A stretch of 64,000 bases of DNA from JANMCE01 sp031410595 (lineage in GTDB: Bacteria; Actinomycetota; Acidimicrobiia; Acidimicrobiales; Ilumatobacteraceae). Below are positions 25,935 through 34,424 of this stretch, piece by piece (the stretch's first letter is position 1; the number at the start of each line of letters is the position of its first letter). The translations under genes and the position numbers were made by a program. The stretch is from NCBI GenBank assembly GCA_031410595.1, contig JANNZM010000001.1, positions 1 through 64,000 on the forward strand. The letters run 5' to 3'. The notes beneath the pieces are model-generated. The model worked only from the letters and a program-made list of their open reading frames with translations, searched no databases and was not told the DNA's origin.

Positions 25935-27593
25935 TTACGCGATGGTGGGTTCGTCGGCAGGGTGGCGGTAGTAGTCGACCGTCTCGGGGGCCAATGGCTT
26001 GTTACCGAGGATGATGTCGGCGGCCTTTTCGGCCAGCATCATGACGGGGGCGTAGATGTTGCCATTGGTGACGTACGGCATGACCGATGCGTCAACCACC
26101 CGGATGCCTTCCAGGCCGTGGACGCGCATGGTGGAAGGGTCGACGACGCTCATCTCGTCGGTACCCATGCGGCAGGTGCACGAAGGGTGCAGCGCCGTCT
26201 CGCCGTCCTTGGCGACCCACGCCAGGATTTCCTCGTCGGTTTCAACCGAAGGACCGGGAGAGAGCTCACCGGTAGAGAACTCATCGAACGCAGGTTGGGT
26301 AAGGATGCGGCGGGTGATGCGTATGGCTTCCACCCATTCACGCTTGTCCTGCTCGGTGGACAAGTAGTTGAACCGCAGCGCCGGCTTTGCACGCGGGTTG
26401 GTGGACGTGATCTTCACGCTGCCGCGCGCGTCGGAATACATCGGGCCGATGTGCACCTGATAGCCGTGCTCGCCTTCGGGGGCGGACCCGTCATATCGAA
26501 CCGCAATCGGGAGGAAGTGAAACATGAGGTTCGGGTACTTCACGTCGTCGTTGCTGCGGGCAAATCCGCCGCCTTCGAAGTGGTTGGTGGCGCCCGGTCC
26601 GCGGCGGAGGAACAGCCACTTAAATCCGATCCAGGGGCGGTTGCGGTACTTCAGTCCGGGTGACATAGACACCGGTTGGCTGCAGCCGTACTGCACGTAC
26701 ACCTCAAGGTGATCCTGCATATGTTCGCCGACGCCCGGCAAGTGGTGCACCATGTCGACGCCGAGCGGCTGCAACTCGTTTTCGTTGCCGACCCCTGACA
26801 GTTGCAGGAGTTGGGGTGAGTTGAATGCTCCACCGCACAGGATGATTTCGCGACCTTTGACCTCGGTCACCTTCTTGCGGTGCGTGTAGGAAACGCCGAC
26901 GGCCTTTTTCTCTTCGAAGATGACCTTGTTCGCCATAGCGCGGGTGATCAGGGTGAGGTTCCGCCGCTTCAGTACCGGGTGCAGATAGGCGCGGGCGGCC
27001 GAGAGGCGACGGCCACGGGTGAGGTTGCGATCAAACGGGCCGAAGCCCTCCTGGCGGAAGCCGTTCACGTCTTTCGTGTAAGCGAAACCGGCCTGCTGGG
27101 TGGCCTTGAAGAACGCAGTGAACAGCGGGTTGGATACCGGTCCGCGTTCGAGCGTGAGCGGCCCACTGTCGCCGCGATATTCATCGCCACCCGCAAGGCA
27201 GGTTTCCATCTTCTTGAAGTAGGGCAAGCAGTGGGCGTAGTCCCAGTTTTCCATGCTCGGATCGGCGGCCCAACGTTCGTAGTCGAGAGGATTGCCGCGC
27301 TGGAAGATCATGCCGTTGATGCTGCTTGACCCGCCCAGCACCTTGCCGCGAGCGTGGTAGATACGCCGCCCGTTCATGTATGGCTCGGGTTCGCTCTCGT
27401 ACTTCCAGTCGTAAAATTTGCTGCCGATCGGGAACGTGAGCGCAGCAGGCATGTGGATGAAGATGTCCCACTTCGAATCCTTGCGGCCGGCTTCCAGTAC
27501 GAGCACCTGGTTCTTCGGATCTGCGCTCAGACGGTTGGCAAGCGCGCAGCCGGCCGAGCCGCCTCCGACGATGATGTAGTCGTAGGTGGTCAT
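25935..27593 (-). CDS. GMC-family oxidoreductase, choline dehydrogenase-like
   Basis: 552 residues of the GMC flavoprotein family: N-terminal YIIVGGGSAGCALANRLS for ADP of FAD, KVLGGSSSINGMIFQRG, GAFNSPQLLQLSGVG, and a C-terminal HPSCTCRMG plus RVVDASVMPYVTNGN with the active-site His/Asn region. Length and motifs match BetA-type choline dehydrogenases, which make betaine aldehyde and betaine; other primary alcohols are possible. It overlaps the upstream IclR gene by 4 bp (ATGA). In this methylated-amine neighbourhood choline is the likely substrate, but that is inference. Confidence 0.85.
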   Translation of the reverse strand: MTTYDYIIVGGGSAGCALANRLSADPKNQVLVLEAGRKDSKWDIFIHMPAALTFPIGSKFYDWKYESEPEPYMNGRRIYHARGKVLGGSSSINGMIFQRGNPLDYERWAADPSMENWDYAHCLPYFKKMETCLAGGDEYRGDSGPLTLERGPVSNPLFTAFFKATQQAGFAYTKDVNGFRQEGFGPFDRNLTRGRRLSAARAYLHPVLKRRNLTLITRAMANKVIFEEKKAVGVSYTHRKKVTEVKGREIILCGGAFNSPQLLQLSGVGNENELQPLGVDMVHHLPGVGEHMQDHLEVYVQYGCSQPVSMSPGLKYRNRPWIGFKWLFLRRGPGATNHFEGGGFARSNDDVKYPNLMFHFLPIAVRYDGSAPEGEHGYQVHIGPMYSDARGSVKITSTNPRAKPALRFNYLSTEQDKREWVEAIRITRRILTQPAFDEFSTGELSPGPSVETDEEILAWVAKDGETALHPSCTCRMGTDEMSVVDPSTMRVHGLEGIRVVDASVMPYVTNGNIYAPVMMLAEKAADIILGNKPLAPETVDYYRHPADEPTIA

Positions 27594-28351
27594 GCGTTTC
27601 CTTTCGAGGACTGCAGGCGTCGGCTGACCCGTTCGGCTACAGCTGCAACTTCCGATGCGATGTGTTCGGCCTTGCCTGCGGCTGGAAAGCGATAGGCGGG
27701 TCCGTGTGCGTGGATGGCGGCCACGACATGGTCGTGCTCATCGCGTACCGGTGCCGCAACGGAGTTCATGCCTTCGAGAAACTCCTCATACACCCACACC
27801 ACGTTGTGCTTGCGTACGTCGGCAAGTCGCTTGCGCAGCGCAGCCGGGTCGGTCATCGATCGCGGCGTGCAAGCCACGAGCGCCTTCGAGAGGTAGGCGT
27901 CGATCTGTGGTGCGGGGGAATGGGCGAGGAAGACCAGGCCAGACGACACGACGTGCATCGGAGCTCGCTCGCCGGTCCAGTCGCGCACCTGCACCGGGTT
28001 GAGTGACTCGACCTGATCGATGTACTCGACTTCCATATTGGACATGATCGACAGCCCGGTGGCTTCACCCGTTTCGTGCATGAGGTCGGTGAGGTGCGGC
28101 CGAGCGGAGGCCACCAGGTTGGTCCCCGGAAGGCTTGCCGCAGCGATGTCGGCCATGGCGGGGCCGATGCGGTAGCGCCCACCGACGGAGATTTGCTGGA
28201 CTGCGCCAATGGCCTCCAGCGTGGACAGCAGGCGCGAAACGGTTGATTTGGGCAGGGTGATGCGGTCGGCGATTTCGGTAACGCCGGCCGGTCCGCTGGC
28301 CAAGCAACGTAAGACGACGAAAGCCCGTTCAATTGACTGCACACTGGACAT
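27590..28351 (-). CDS. IclR-family regulator
   Basis: 253 residues from ATG 28351, chosen because GGAGG is positioned upstream (AGGGAGGTCGC before ATG). The N-terminal winged helix reads SIERAFVVLRCLASG, TEIADRITLPKSTVSRLLSTL; the C-terminal effector domain contains GRYRIGPAM, ATGLSIMSNMEVEYIDQVES and later segments typical of IclR. Co-translated with the GMC dehydrogenase through ATGA and divergent from an MFS transporter with 66 bp between starts; it probably controls both in response to the dehydrogenase substrate. Confidence 0.9.
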   Translation of the reverse strand: MSSVQSIERAFVVLRCLASGPAGVTEIADRITLPKSTVSRLLSTLEAIGAVQQISVGGRYRIGPAMADIAAASLPGTNLVASARPHLTDLMHETGEATGLSIMSNMEVEYIDQVESLNPVQVRDWTGERAPMHVVSSGLVFLAHSPAPQIDAYLSKALVACTPRSMTDPAALRKRLADVRKHNVVWVYEEFLEGMNSVAAPVRDEHDHVVAAIHAHGPAYRFPAAGKAEHIASEVAAVAERVSRRLQSSKGNA

Positions 28352-28417
28352 GCGACCTCCCTCCGTCGTTCCATCATACGATACGGGTCCACACCTCGGA
28401 ATCCTGAGGGGAGAGGG

Positions 28418-29698
28418 GTGAGAGTGGACAACAGCGACGAACCGCTCGTACACGGCATCGCCGCGGCCACCTGGGCCCTGTTCGCCGGACTGACTCTGCT
28501 GCTGACCGGAGCGGGGCTCATCGGCTCGTTGCTTGGGGTGCGAGCTGAGTTGGAGCACTTTTCCACTACCACCAGCGGCATTATCAGTGCGTCGTACTAC
28601 GCCGGCTTTCTCGTCGGATCGAAACTGGCCTACGCCGCGCTAGGTCGCGTCGGTCATATCAGGGTCTACGTGGCGCTTGCCGCACTCACGGCCGCTGCCA
28701 TCTTGGTGCAGGGTCTTGCGCCCAATCCGGTCACCTGGACCTCGATGCGTTTCGTGACCGGGTTGTGCATCGCCGGGCAGTACGTAGTGGCCGAGTCGTG
28801 GCTGAATGATCTTGCTACCAACGAGAATCGCGGTCGCCTGCTGGCGGTCTATTCAATCGTGGTGAGCGCAGCGTTCGGTTTTGGTCAGGTGCTGCTCGGA
28901 TTCGGGAATCCGACGACCGTCACGTTGTTTGCAGTTGCAACTATCTTGATGACACTCGCCGTTGTTCCCGTTGCCCTGTCCGAATCGAGTACGCCGAAGT
29001 TTCAGGCACCCGGATCGATCTCATTGAAGGAACTGGCCACCATCGTGCCGAGCGGTTTCTTCGCCACCATGATCATCGGCGTCATCCACGGCGGCATGTT
29101 CGGTATGGCCGCGGTGTACGCCACCCGCGTCGGGCTCACCTCCACCAAGCTCACCATTTTTCTGACGGCCCCGCTGGTCGGTGGTGTGCTGGGTCAGATT
29201 CCTATCAGCTCAGCATCCGATGACGTTGACCGTCGCGCTGTCACCTTCTTCGTGGCCATCGGCGCGAGTGGCGTGGCGCTGATCCTGGCCTTGACGAGCG
29301 GCGTAGGTTGGAAAGGCTCGGTGTTGATGGTGGCGCTGGGTGCGTTGAGCTACCCGCTGTACGCGCTGGCTGCCGCCTACACCAACGACTGGTCGCCACC
29401 CGACAAGTTGATGGCGGTCGCATCGCAGTTGGTCATGATCTACGGCGCTGGTGCGTTGTTGGGTCCTCTCATTGTGTCGACCACTATGCGGCTCGTGGGT
29501 GATCAGGGTTACTTCTGGTCGGTCGCCAGCATGCACGGACTGCTTGCGGCCTTCATGCTTTATCGCCTTTTCGCGTGGCGTCGGCCGCTCATCTACGGGC
29601 CGTGGAGTGACGTGAACTTCCACGCCCGAGCGTTCTATTTGCCAGCCACCATGATCACCTGGAGCCGGCGCCTACGGAAGAAAACCACCCGTAGCTGA
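28418..29698 (+). CDS. MFS transporter (YcaD-like)
   Basis: 426 residues, about 12 membrane segments. RFVTGLCIAGQYVVAESWLND and ENRGRLLAVYSIV are typical of the YcaD/UMF sort of MFS protein. GTG 28418 or GTG 28424 may be the start, the latter better spaced from a purine-rich GAGGGGAGAGG. Divergent from IclR, so likely the uptake or export partner of the GMC dehydrogenase pathway. The last 35 residues are a basic cytoplasmic tail. Confidence 0.83.
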   Translation: MRVDNSDEPLVHGIAAATWALFAGLTLLLTGAGLIGSLLGVRAELEHFSTTTSGIISASYYAGFLVGSKLAYAALGRVGHIRVYVALAALTAAAILVQGLAPNPVTWTSMRFVTGLCIAGQYVVAESWLNDLATNENRGRLLAVYSIVVSAAFGFGQVLLGFGNPTTVTLFAVATILMTLAVVPVALSESSTPKFQAPGSISLKELATIVPSGFFATMIIGVIHGGMFGMAAVYATRVGLTSTKLTIFLTAPLVGGVLGQIPISSASDDVDRRAVTFFVAIGASGVALILALTSGVGWKGSVLMVALGALSYPLYALAAAYTNDWSPPDKLMAVASQLVMIYGAGALLGPLIVSTTMRLVGDQGYFWSVASMHGLLAAFMLYRLFAWRRPLIYGPWSDVNFHARAFYLPATMITWSRRLRKKTTRS

Positions 29699-29699
29699 T

Positions 29700-29721
29700 A
29701 GCCTTGTAATCTTACAAGGCT
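29700..29721. promoter_or_regulatory. Palindromic operator of the AbrB/PIN pair
   Basis: AGCCTTGTAA-TC-TTACAAGGCT is a perfect 10-bp inverted repeat, and the half-site TTGTAATCT recurs 20 bp downstream (29725-29733), two helical turns away. This sits right before the antitoxin ATG (29740), as expected for autorepression by an AbrB-type antitoxin dimer. It also follows the MFS stop by 1 base, but lacks a T-run. Confidence 0.6.
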
Positions 29722-29739
29722 GCGTTGTAATCTGGGTAC

Positions 29740-29982
29740 ATGACCATTGGAACTTTCCGTGTGTCCGAGCGTGGGCAGATGGCCCTGCCCGCCGATGCCC
29801 GCCGACGGTGGAATCTTTCCGAAGGTGGCACGGTTGAGATCGCCGACCTGGGTGATGCGATCGTGATTGTCCCTGCGGGCCGAGGTGGTCTGCGTTCCAT
29901 GTTGGATGATGCGGTCACTGCCGCCGGGGGCTATGCGTCGCTGGTGTCGAAGGTCGTTGTGGAAGACCCCGATCTCGCGTGA
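29740..29982 (+). CDS. AbrB/MazE-type antitoxin
   Basis: 80 residues with a SpoVT-AbrB swapped-hairpin domain (FRVSERGQMALPADARRRWNL, GGTVEIADLGDAIVIVPAG), the usual DNA-binding part of VapB-like antitoxins, followed by a short tail to bind the toxin. ATG at 29740 lies inside reach of the palindromic operator. It overlaps the PIN-like toxin gene by 4 bp (GTGA). Confidence 0.82.
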   Translation: MTIGTFRVSERGQMALPADARRRWNLSEGGTVEIADLGDAIVIVPAGRGGLRSMLDDAVTAAGGYASLVSKVVVEDPDLA

Positions 29983-30425
29983 GTGGCAGTGGTGTCATCG
30001 TCGATGACCACCTGTTGCTGCAGATCCTTCTTGGGAACGAACCCCCTTCGCTTCGTCCCACCGGCGCCGCAATCTCGACAACCGGTCTCTGGTACCACCG
30101 GTTGTGCCGGGCGCTCGCCGGCCAGTCAATCACAGGCTCTATGTCAAGGTCGCTCGGAAAGGTTGATGCGCGAATCGCGAACGCCGCAGTGGGCGCCGTC
30201 ATCGAGATTCCCGACACGATAGGCCTCGTATCGTTGCGGTCACTGGGCTGGCCGATGGCCTCCCTCATCGCCGACGGTGTGCGTCTCAACTTGCTGTCGC
30301 TGGAGGCGCTCGCCGCCGCCGAGATGCTCGATGCCGAAATCTGTCTGGCCGAGGCCGACAACAATCCAACGCTCCTCGAGGCAGCAGGGCGCCGAGGCGT
30401 ACCGGTGCGGTTGGTAACGATATGA
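29979..30425 (+). CDS. PIN-domain-like toxin (VapC-like)
   Basis: 148 residues beginning VIVDDHLLLQILLGN, where the early Asp is the first PIN metal ligand, and ending with EALAAAEMLDAEICLAEADNN then LLEAAGRRGVPVRLV, matching the last strand-helix-strand of PIN folds. PIN toxins are RNases. Divergent from canonical VapC, so catalytic competence is not certain. The GTG start overlaps the antitoxin stop, the usual antitoxin-toxin order. Confidence 0.65.
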   Translation: MSGSGVIVDDHLLLQILLGNEPPSLRPTGAAISTTGLWYHRLCRALAGQSITGSMSRSLGKVDARIANAAVGAVIEIPDTIGLVSLRSLGWPMASLIADGVRLNLLSLEALAAAEMLDAEICLAEADNNPTLLEAAGRRGVPVRLVTI

Positions 30426-30497
30426 GTGCGGAAAACGGCTTTCTTCATCGCACCGCCGCCGGCATCCGGTTACTATTCGTGACTGCATCAGCCTTAC

Positions 30498-30553
30498 CGG
30501 TGCACTGCAATGCACCGCTTCAAGCGGGCTCTCGTGGTGCACTCGGATGCAGC
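30498..30553. promoter_or_regulatory. Paired GGTGCA-N6-TGCA inverted repeats upstream of the Rieske gene
   Basis: CGGTGCA-CTGCAA-TGCACCG (30498-30517) is a perfect 7-bp inverted repeat; a second, imperfect copy GGTGCA-CTCGGA-TGCAGC lies at 30536-30553, centres 37 bp apart. They are 102-157 bp upstream of the Rieske oxygenase ATG. Two like-spaced copies in a promoter suggest binding sites for a dimeric regulator, not identified here. Confidence 0.45.
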
Positions 30554-30654
30554 GACAAGTCCGACAGCCCGGAAACTGTCCCCGGAGCGGCAGGGCGGTA
30601 ACGAAACGAGCCGTCCGGAGTTATGTGGCGAAGTGGTCGTTCTACACTCCGGAC

Positions 30655-31758
30655 ATGACGCAAGTCCCGTTTCCCAAGGTTGATCGACAGGCTCGGGCGG
30701 CGGCTGCGCACAGCGGCTGGCTGCGGGACTGCTGGTACGTGATTGCGTGGGACCACGAGATACCGGCTGCTGATTCGACCGAGCTGTTTCATCGCACCGT
30801 GCTGGGGGAACCCATCCTTGTTATGCGCACGAACGTCGGACTCGTCGCCTTGGAGGATCGGTGCGTGCATCGGCTTGCGCCACTTTCGAAAGGTCGGCGA
30901 GAAGGTGACGATGTTCGCTGCGGCTATCACGGGCTGAAGTTCAATTCCTGCGGCGTATGCGTTGAGGCACCGGGCATCGCCAAAATCCCCGACCGCGCAC
31001 GGGTAAGGACGTATCCGATCGTCGTGAAGAACAAGTGGGTGTTTGTATGGATGGGCGACCCGGCCGCTGCGGACGAGGCGCTGTTGCCTGACAACTTTTC
31101 GAATGATCATCCCGACTGGAACTACCGGCCTGGCTACATGAAGTACGACACGCCGTACCTGCTCATCTGTGACAACCTGCTCGACTTTTCGCACCTCAGC
31201 TACGTGCACGAAAAGACCCTCGGCGGGTCGCCCCTGATCGCTCTCGCCGTGCCCACCATCGAAGTCACGCCGGGCCCGAACGAGGCGTGGCCGCAGGTGG
31301 GAGTGAAGGTGTCGCGCCGTATCCATGATGTGCCGTCGTCACCGTTCTACAACCGCTTTCGCCAGTTCGACTCCAACATCGACCGATGGTTCATCTACGA
31401 CTTCGTGCTGCCGGGAACGCTGCTGATGCACTCCGGCGGTCGCCCGATCGACGATGCGGAGGACGACATGAGTCGGGCCGTTCTTCTGCACAGCTGCCAG
31501 ACGGTCACGCCTGAAACCGAGACCAGGACGCACTACTTCTTTCAACAGTCCCACCGCGTGGGGAATGGTGATGGAGAAGTGGCCGAAACGATGTATCAGG
31601 GTCTGCTCGCAGCATTTGAGGAGGATCGTCAGATGATCAGCGCGCAGTACGAGAGCATCCAGCTTGACCCTGACGCACCGATGTTGGCCCTTGGTATGGA
31701 CAAGGCCGTACTGCAGTTCCGGCGCCTCCTCCAAGAGCGCATTGAGCGCGAGGCTTGA
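30655..31758 (+). CDS. Rieske non-haem iron oxygenase, alpha subunit (VanA-like)
   Basis: 367 residues from ATG 30655; the frame is open 108 bases further upstream but those residues are basic and unlike the family. The Rieske [2Fe-2S] motif is CVHRLAP ... CGYHGLKF (C-x-H then C-x2-H). The catalytic domain has the iron-binding helix LICDNLLDFSHLSYVHEKTLG with Asp/His ligands. The VanA/TsaM-type family removes O-methyl groups or hydroxylates aromatic or aliphatic substrates, using a separate reductase not found nearby. A role in demethylation fits the neighbourhood but the substrate is open. Confidence 0.85.
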   Translation: MTQVPFPKVDRQARAAAAHSGWLRDCWYVIAWDHEIPAADSTELFHRTVLGEPILVMRTNVGLVALEDRCVHRLAPLSKGRREGDDVRCGYHGLKFNSCGVCVEAPGIAKIPDRARVRTYPIVVKNKWVFVWMGDPAAADEALLPDNFSNDHPDWNYRPGYMKYDTPYLLICDNLLDFSHLSYVHEKTLGGSPLIALAVPTIEVTPGPNEAWPQVGVKVSRRIHDVPSSPFYNRFRQFDSNIDRWFIYDFVLPGTLLMHSGGRPIDDAEDDMSRAVLLHSCQTVTPETETRTHYFFQQSHRVGNGDGEVAETMYQGLLAAFEEDRQMISAQYESIQLDPDAPMLALGMDKAVLQFRRLLQERIEREA

Positions 31759-31816
31759 CCCAGAACGCTTCACGTTTACCGTGAGCAAAATTCGCGGCTT
31801 GTCCGTTGAACTCGGC

Positions 31817-32092
31817 CTATCGGTCGATGTCTCGGCGGTTGCCAATCTCGATGAAGAGAACGACCAGGGCTTACTCTTGGATGTCGCAGATGATGCGGTA
31901 GTCGCCGACGCGGTACCGCCAGAACTCACCGAGTTGTGGTCCGGTCAGGGGTTTGCCCAGCGAGCGCGGATCGTCGAGGGTGCCGATGCGTTGACGAAGA
32001 AATGTCGTGATGCGGCGCGCTTCGCTCTTGTCGAGTTTGCTGAGCTGCTTGACGGCACTGGCCGTGAGGTCAATCCGCCAGGTCAAGATCAC
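31817..32092 (-). pseudogene. RelE-family toxin with an in-frame premature stop
   Basis: From GTG 32092 (or TTG 32086) the frame gives a 73-residue RelE-like protein (WRIDLTASAVKQLSKLDK, GEFWRYRVGDYRIICDIQE) that stops at TAA 31871-31873. The same frame then continues as ALVVLFIEIGNRRDIDR to TAG at 31817-31819, which is clearly the missing last beta-strand and tail of the family (usually ...VLVVEVGHRREVYR). The nonsense codon removes the C-terminal catalytic segment; the read-through part also lacks the usual Tyr. So the toxin is probably inactive. It overlaps the antitoxin gene by 23 bp. Confidence 0.75.
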
Positions 32093-32297
32093 GGTCTACG
32101 TCGTAGAGCGAGTAGACCGGCTCATCGCCCTTGCGAACCCGTTCGAGCGTTGCGGCCGCAAGGTAGTAGTCCTCAAGGTCTTCCAGGCCAGTCGCGATGA
32201 GTTCGCGCAGGTAGTACGCCTTGGTGCGTCCGGTCTGGCTTGCGAGACGATCAAGCCGCGCCTCGGATTCGGGGTCAAGCCGAATTGATGTAGGCAC
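32070..32297 (-). CDS. RelB-type ribbon-helix-helix antitoxin
   Basis: 75 residues: an N-terminal ribbon-helix-helix DNA-binding part (TSIRLDPESEARLDRLASQT, TKAYYLRELIATGLEDLEDYYLA) and an acidic toxin-binding tail (YSLYDVDRDLDLAD). GTG start with AGGAG seven bases upstream. Its frame is intact although the partner toxin is broken, consistent with loss of the toxin first. Confidence 0.82.
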   Translation of the reverse strand: MPTSIRLDPESEARLDRLASQTGRTKAYYLRELIATGLEDLEDYYLAAATLERVRKGDEPVYSLYDVDRDLDLAD

Positions 32298-32308
32298 TGA
32301 GCAACTCC

Positions 32309-32324
32309 TGACTACGTGTACTCA
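32309..32324. promoter_or_regulatory. Candidate RelB operator
   Basis: TGACTAC-GT-GTACTCA is an inverted repeat with one mismatch per arm, 12 to 27 bases upstream of the RelB start codon. Position and symmetry fit autorepression by the ribbon-helix-helix antitoxin. Confidence 0.4.
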
Positions 32325-32504
32325 GCATATTCACCACCCCGGAAAGAAAACGCAATGCCGCCGAGTCAAAGTCCCCTCCGCAGGACTCCGATGCTCATCA
32401 CGCGATGGCCAACTCTTTCGATAGCGTTCGAAACGACTGGCGCTGGTTGCTGGCCCCAGGACTTTGCGTCGCCTTCTGCCTGCACGCCGACAGTTCTGGT
32501 TCGG

Positions 32505-34370
32505 CTAGGCAGCGAGTTTCTGGACGAGCCCGAGGCAGTACCGGTTCCCCGGTTCACGTTCGAGGCCGACCTCGGCACATTGACGCGCGTCGGCGGCCTG
32601 GCCTACGTGCAGGTGAAGCCAGGCCAACTTCGAGAGCTCAGTGGCCGTGGCCGTAGCGCTCCGCTTGGTCAGCTGGCCGATCAGGTCGTAGGTCATGCGC
32701 TTTCGGTCGACCTCCTCTAGCCCGGATTCTTTGTTGTAAAGACGAGTGAGTGTTGCCGCAGCGTGGCAGATCTCGGACATCGACGCTTCGGGCAGCTGTG
32801 TCACTTCGTACAATGCATGCAGTTCACCGGCAAGATCCCCAGCGGCCCGCTTTGCGTCGGCAAGGCGGAGCCAGCACCTCTTGTTCCCTGGCTCCTGCTC
32901 AAGCAGACTCATAAGCGCGGCGGCCGCCTCTGGGTGTCTGCCCGCCTCCGAGTGGAACTCAGCGATCCGCTGGAAGGCAGGCGGGTATTGTCGTGCGATG
33001 TAGTTAAGGACCGCGAGCGGTTCGGTGATTGACTCCCCAATCGACTCCCGCCGTGCCACTTCCCTCACCATCCACACAACTCGGGAGTCGAGGCCATCGT
33101 GAAGGTCGCCCCGGTTTGTCGCGCCGAACATCTGGAGGAGGCGTGAATCATCTTCGATAGATCCGCGAAGCGGGTTTACCCGTAGCTTTCTCTGACCGAA
33201 AACGAGAGCGGCCAATGGCACCCGAACGAAGTCGCCGCCGTTCTCGTGATGGCGGACTATCTCAATCAGAGAGCTCTGCTCAAGCGTTGCAAGCGCAGCC
33301 TCGACATCTATTCGCTCATTGGCAGGTCGGAGCAGTGCGCCCTCGAGCGCTAGCCTCGGCACCGCGGACCTCCAGCTACACGCCGTCAGGAAGACGCGTT
33401 GCGCAGCGGGAGAAATCGAATTGAAAGTTCGCTCGAAGAGGGCTGCAAGAATATCATCCTTGCTTGCCATGACCCTCTCGATAGATCCAACTTTCTTCGT
33501 ACGAGCGAGTTCGCCCAGTAGTATTTTTGCGACATAGGGGTGACCATCCGATTCATCAAATAGTTCATTCTGATATCTTTCATTTAGCAGTAGACCGATT
33601 CCCATTCGTCGAGCGGTAGAGGCAACCAATTCATCAAATTCCTCTCGTCGCATGCCTGCAATGTTCACCGGGTAGTCACCCTTAAAATCTCGGGATCGCG
33701 AGGTGAGCAGAACTTTGTTGGGGAGTCTGACATGGGTATCGATAAAATTGTAGAGCTCTGTCGGGCTGCGAACCGTCTCAAAATTGTCGAAGACAAAGAG
33801 AACTGGCTCGTCCCAAACCTTTCCCCTCAGGGATTGGGCAAAGTACTCGACTACAGATGCTGCCCCGGACGATTTCCAGTCGCCGTTCACGAGGCTCAAG
33901 TACTCTCGAGCGATGTCTTCGGTTGAAAGGACGCCGGGTTTCACCAACTTTGGGCCTTCTGCGAGGAGGTCGATATCTCGCGCACTGAACCAAAAGGTGG
34001 CGAAAAAGTCACCGGCCTCAGCAAGCTCGCGGAGAACGGTGACAGCAAGCGACGTCTTGCCGATCCCTCCACGTCCGACCATCGTCACTATAGAGTGGCG
34101 CTCGTCCCGTAGCAGTGCGAGAATTTCTTTTTCGAGAACAGTACGACTGACATAGTCTACTGCTGGAGTCGGAGCGTTGGAAAACGTCGACCCGATCATG
34201 TCCAGCGTCAGTTGACCTTGAGTGTCGCTTTCGGGCAGACTAGATGTTGGTGAGATGAATTCCAGGCCATCGCCTTCGATCGTGCGATCGGTATGATACG
34301 AGATGAGTTCATACTTCGCGGACTTGCCAACTTCTCTGAAGTTTCCATTAGGCAGGAAAAAATCTGTCAA
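32505..34370 (-). CDS. STAND/NB-ARC ATPase with TPR-like C-terminus (C-terminal part of a split gene)
   Basis: 621 residues from TTG 34370. Walker A is GRGGIGKTSLA near residue 100, Walker B is VLFVFDNFE near 175, followed by LLTSRSRDF (sensor) and a winged-helix region, then TPR-like helices (HSEAGRHPEAAAALMSLLEQ; LHVGQAADARQCAEVGL). STAND NTPases of this plan act as switch proteins, many in antiphage defence. The start is doubtful: the frame is the same as that of the 233-residue gene upstream, separated only by one TAA and 18 sense codons without any start codon, so this is probably the larger part of one interrupted gene. Base composition is AT-richer than its neighbours. Confidence 0.75.
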   Translation of the reverse strand: MTDFFLPNGNFREVGKSAKYELISYHTDRTIEGDGLEFISPTSSLPESDTQGQLTLDMIGSTFSNAPTPAVDYVSRTVLEKEILALLRDERHSIVTMVGRGGIGKTSLAVTVLRELAEAGDFFATFWFSARDIDLLAEGPKLVKPGVLSTEDIAREYLSLVNGDWKSSGAASVVEYFAQSLRGKVWDEPVLFVFDNFETVRSPTELYNFIDTHVRLPNKVLLTSRSRDFKGDYPVNIAGMRREEFDELVASTARRMGIGLLLNERYQNELFDESDGHPYVAKILLGELARTKKVGSIERVMASKDDILAALFERTFNSISPAAQRVFLTACSWRSAVPRLALEGALLRPANERIDVEAALATLEQSSLIEIVRHHENGGDFVRVPLAALVFGQRKLRVNPLRGSIEDDSRLLQMFGATNRGDLHDGLDSRVVWMVREVARRESIGESITEPLAVLNYIARQYPPAFQRIAEFHSEAGRHPEAAAALMSLLEQEPGNKRCWLRLADAKRAAGDLAGELHALYEVTQLPEASMSEICHAAATLTRLYNKESGLEEVDRKRMTYDLIGQLTKRSATATATELSKLAWLHLHVGQAADARQCAEVGLEREPGNRYCLGLVQKLAA

Positions 34371-34424
34371 GTCCGGATCGCTGCTAATTAAGCTGACGCG
34401 TCGAAGATCTTGACCGATCGATAT

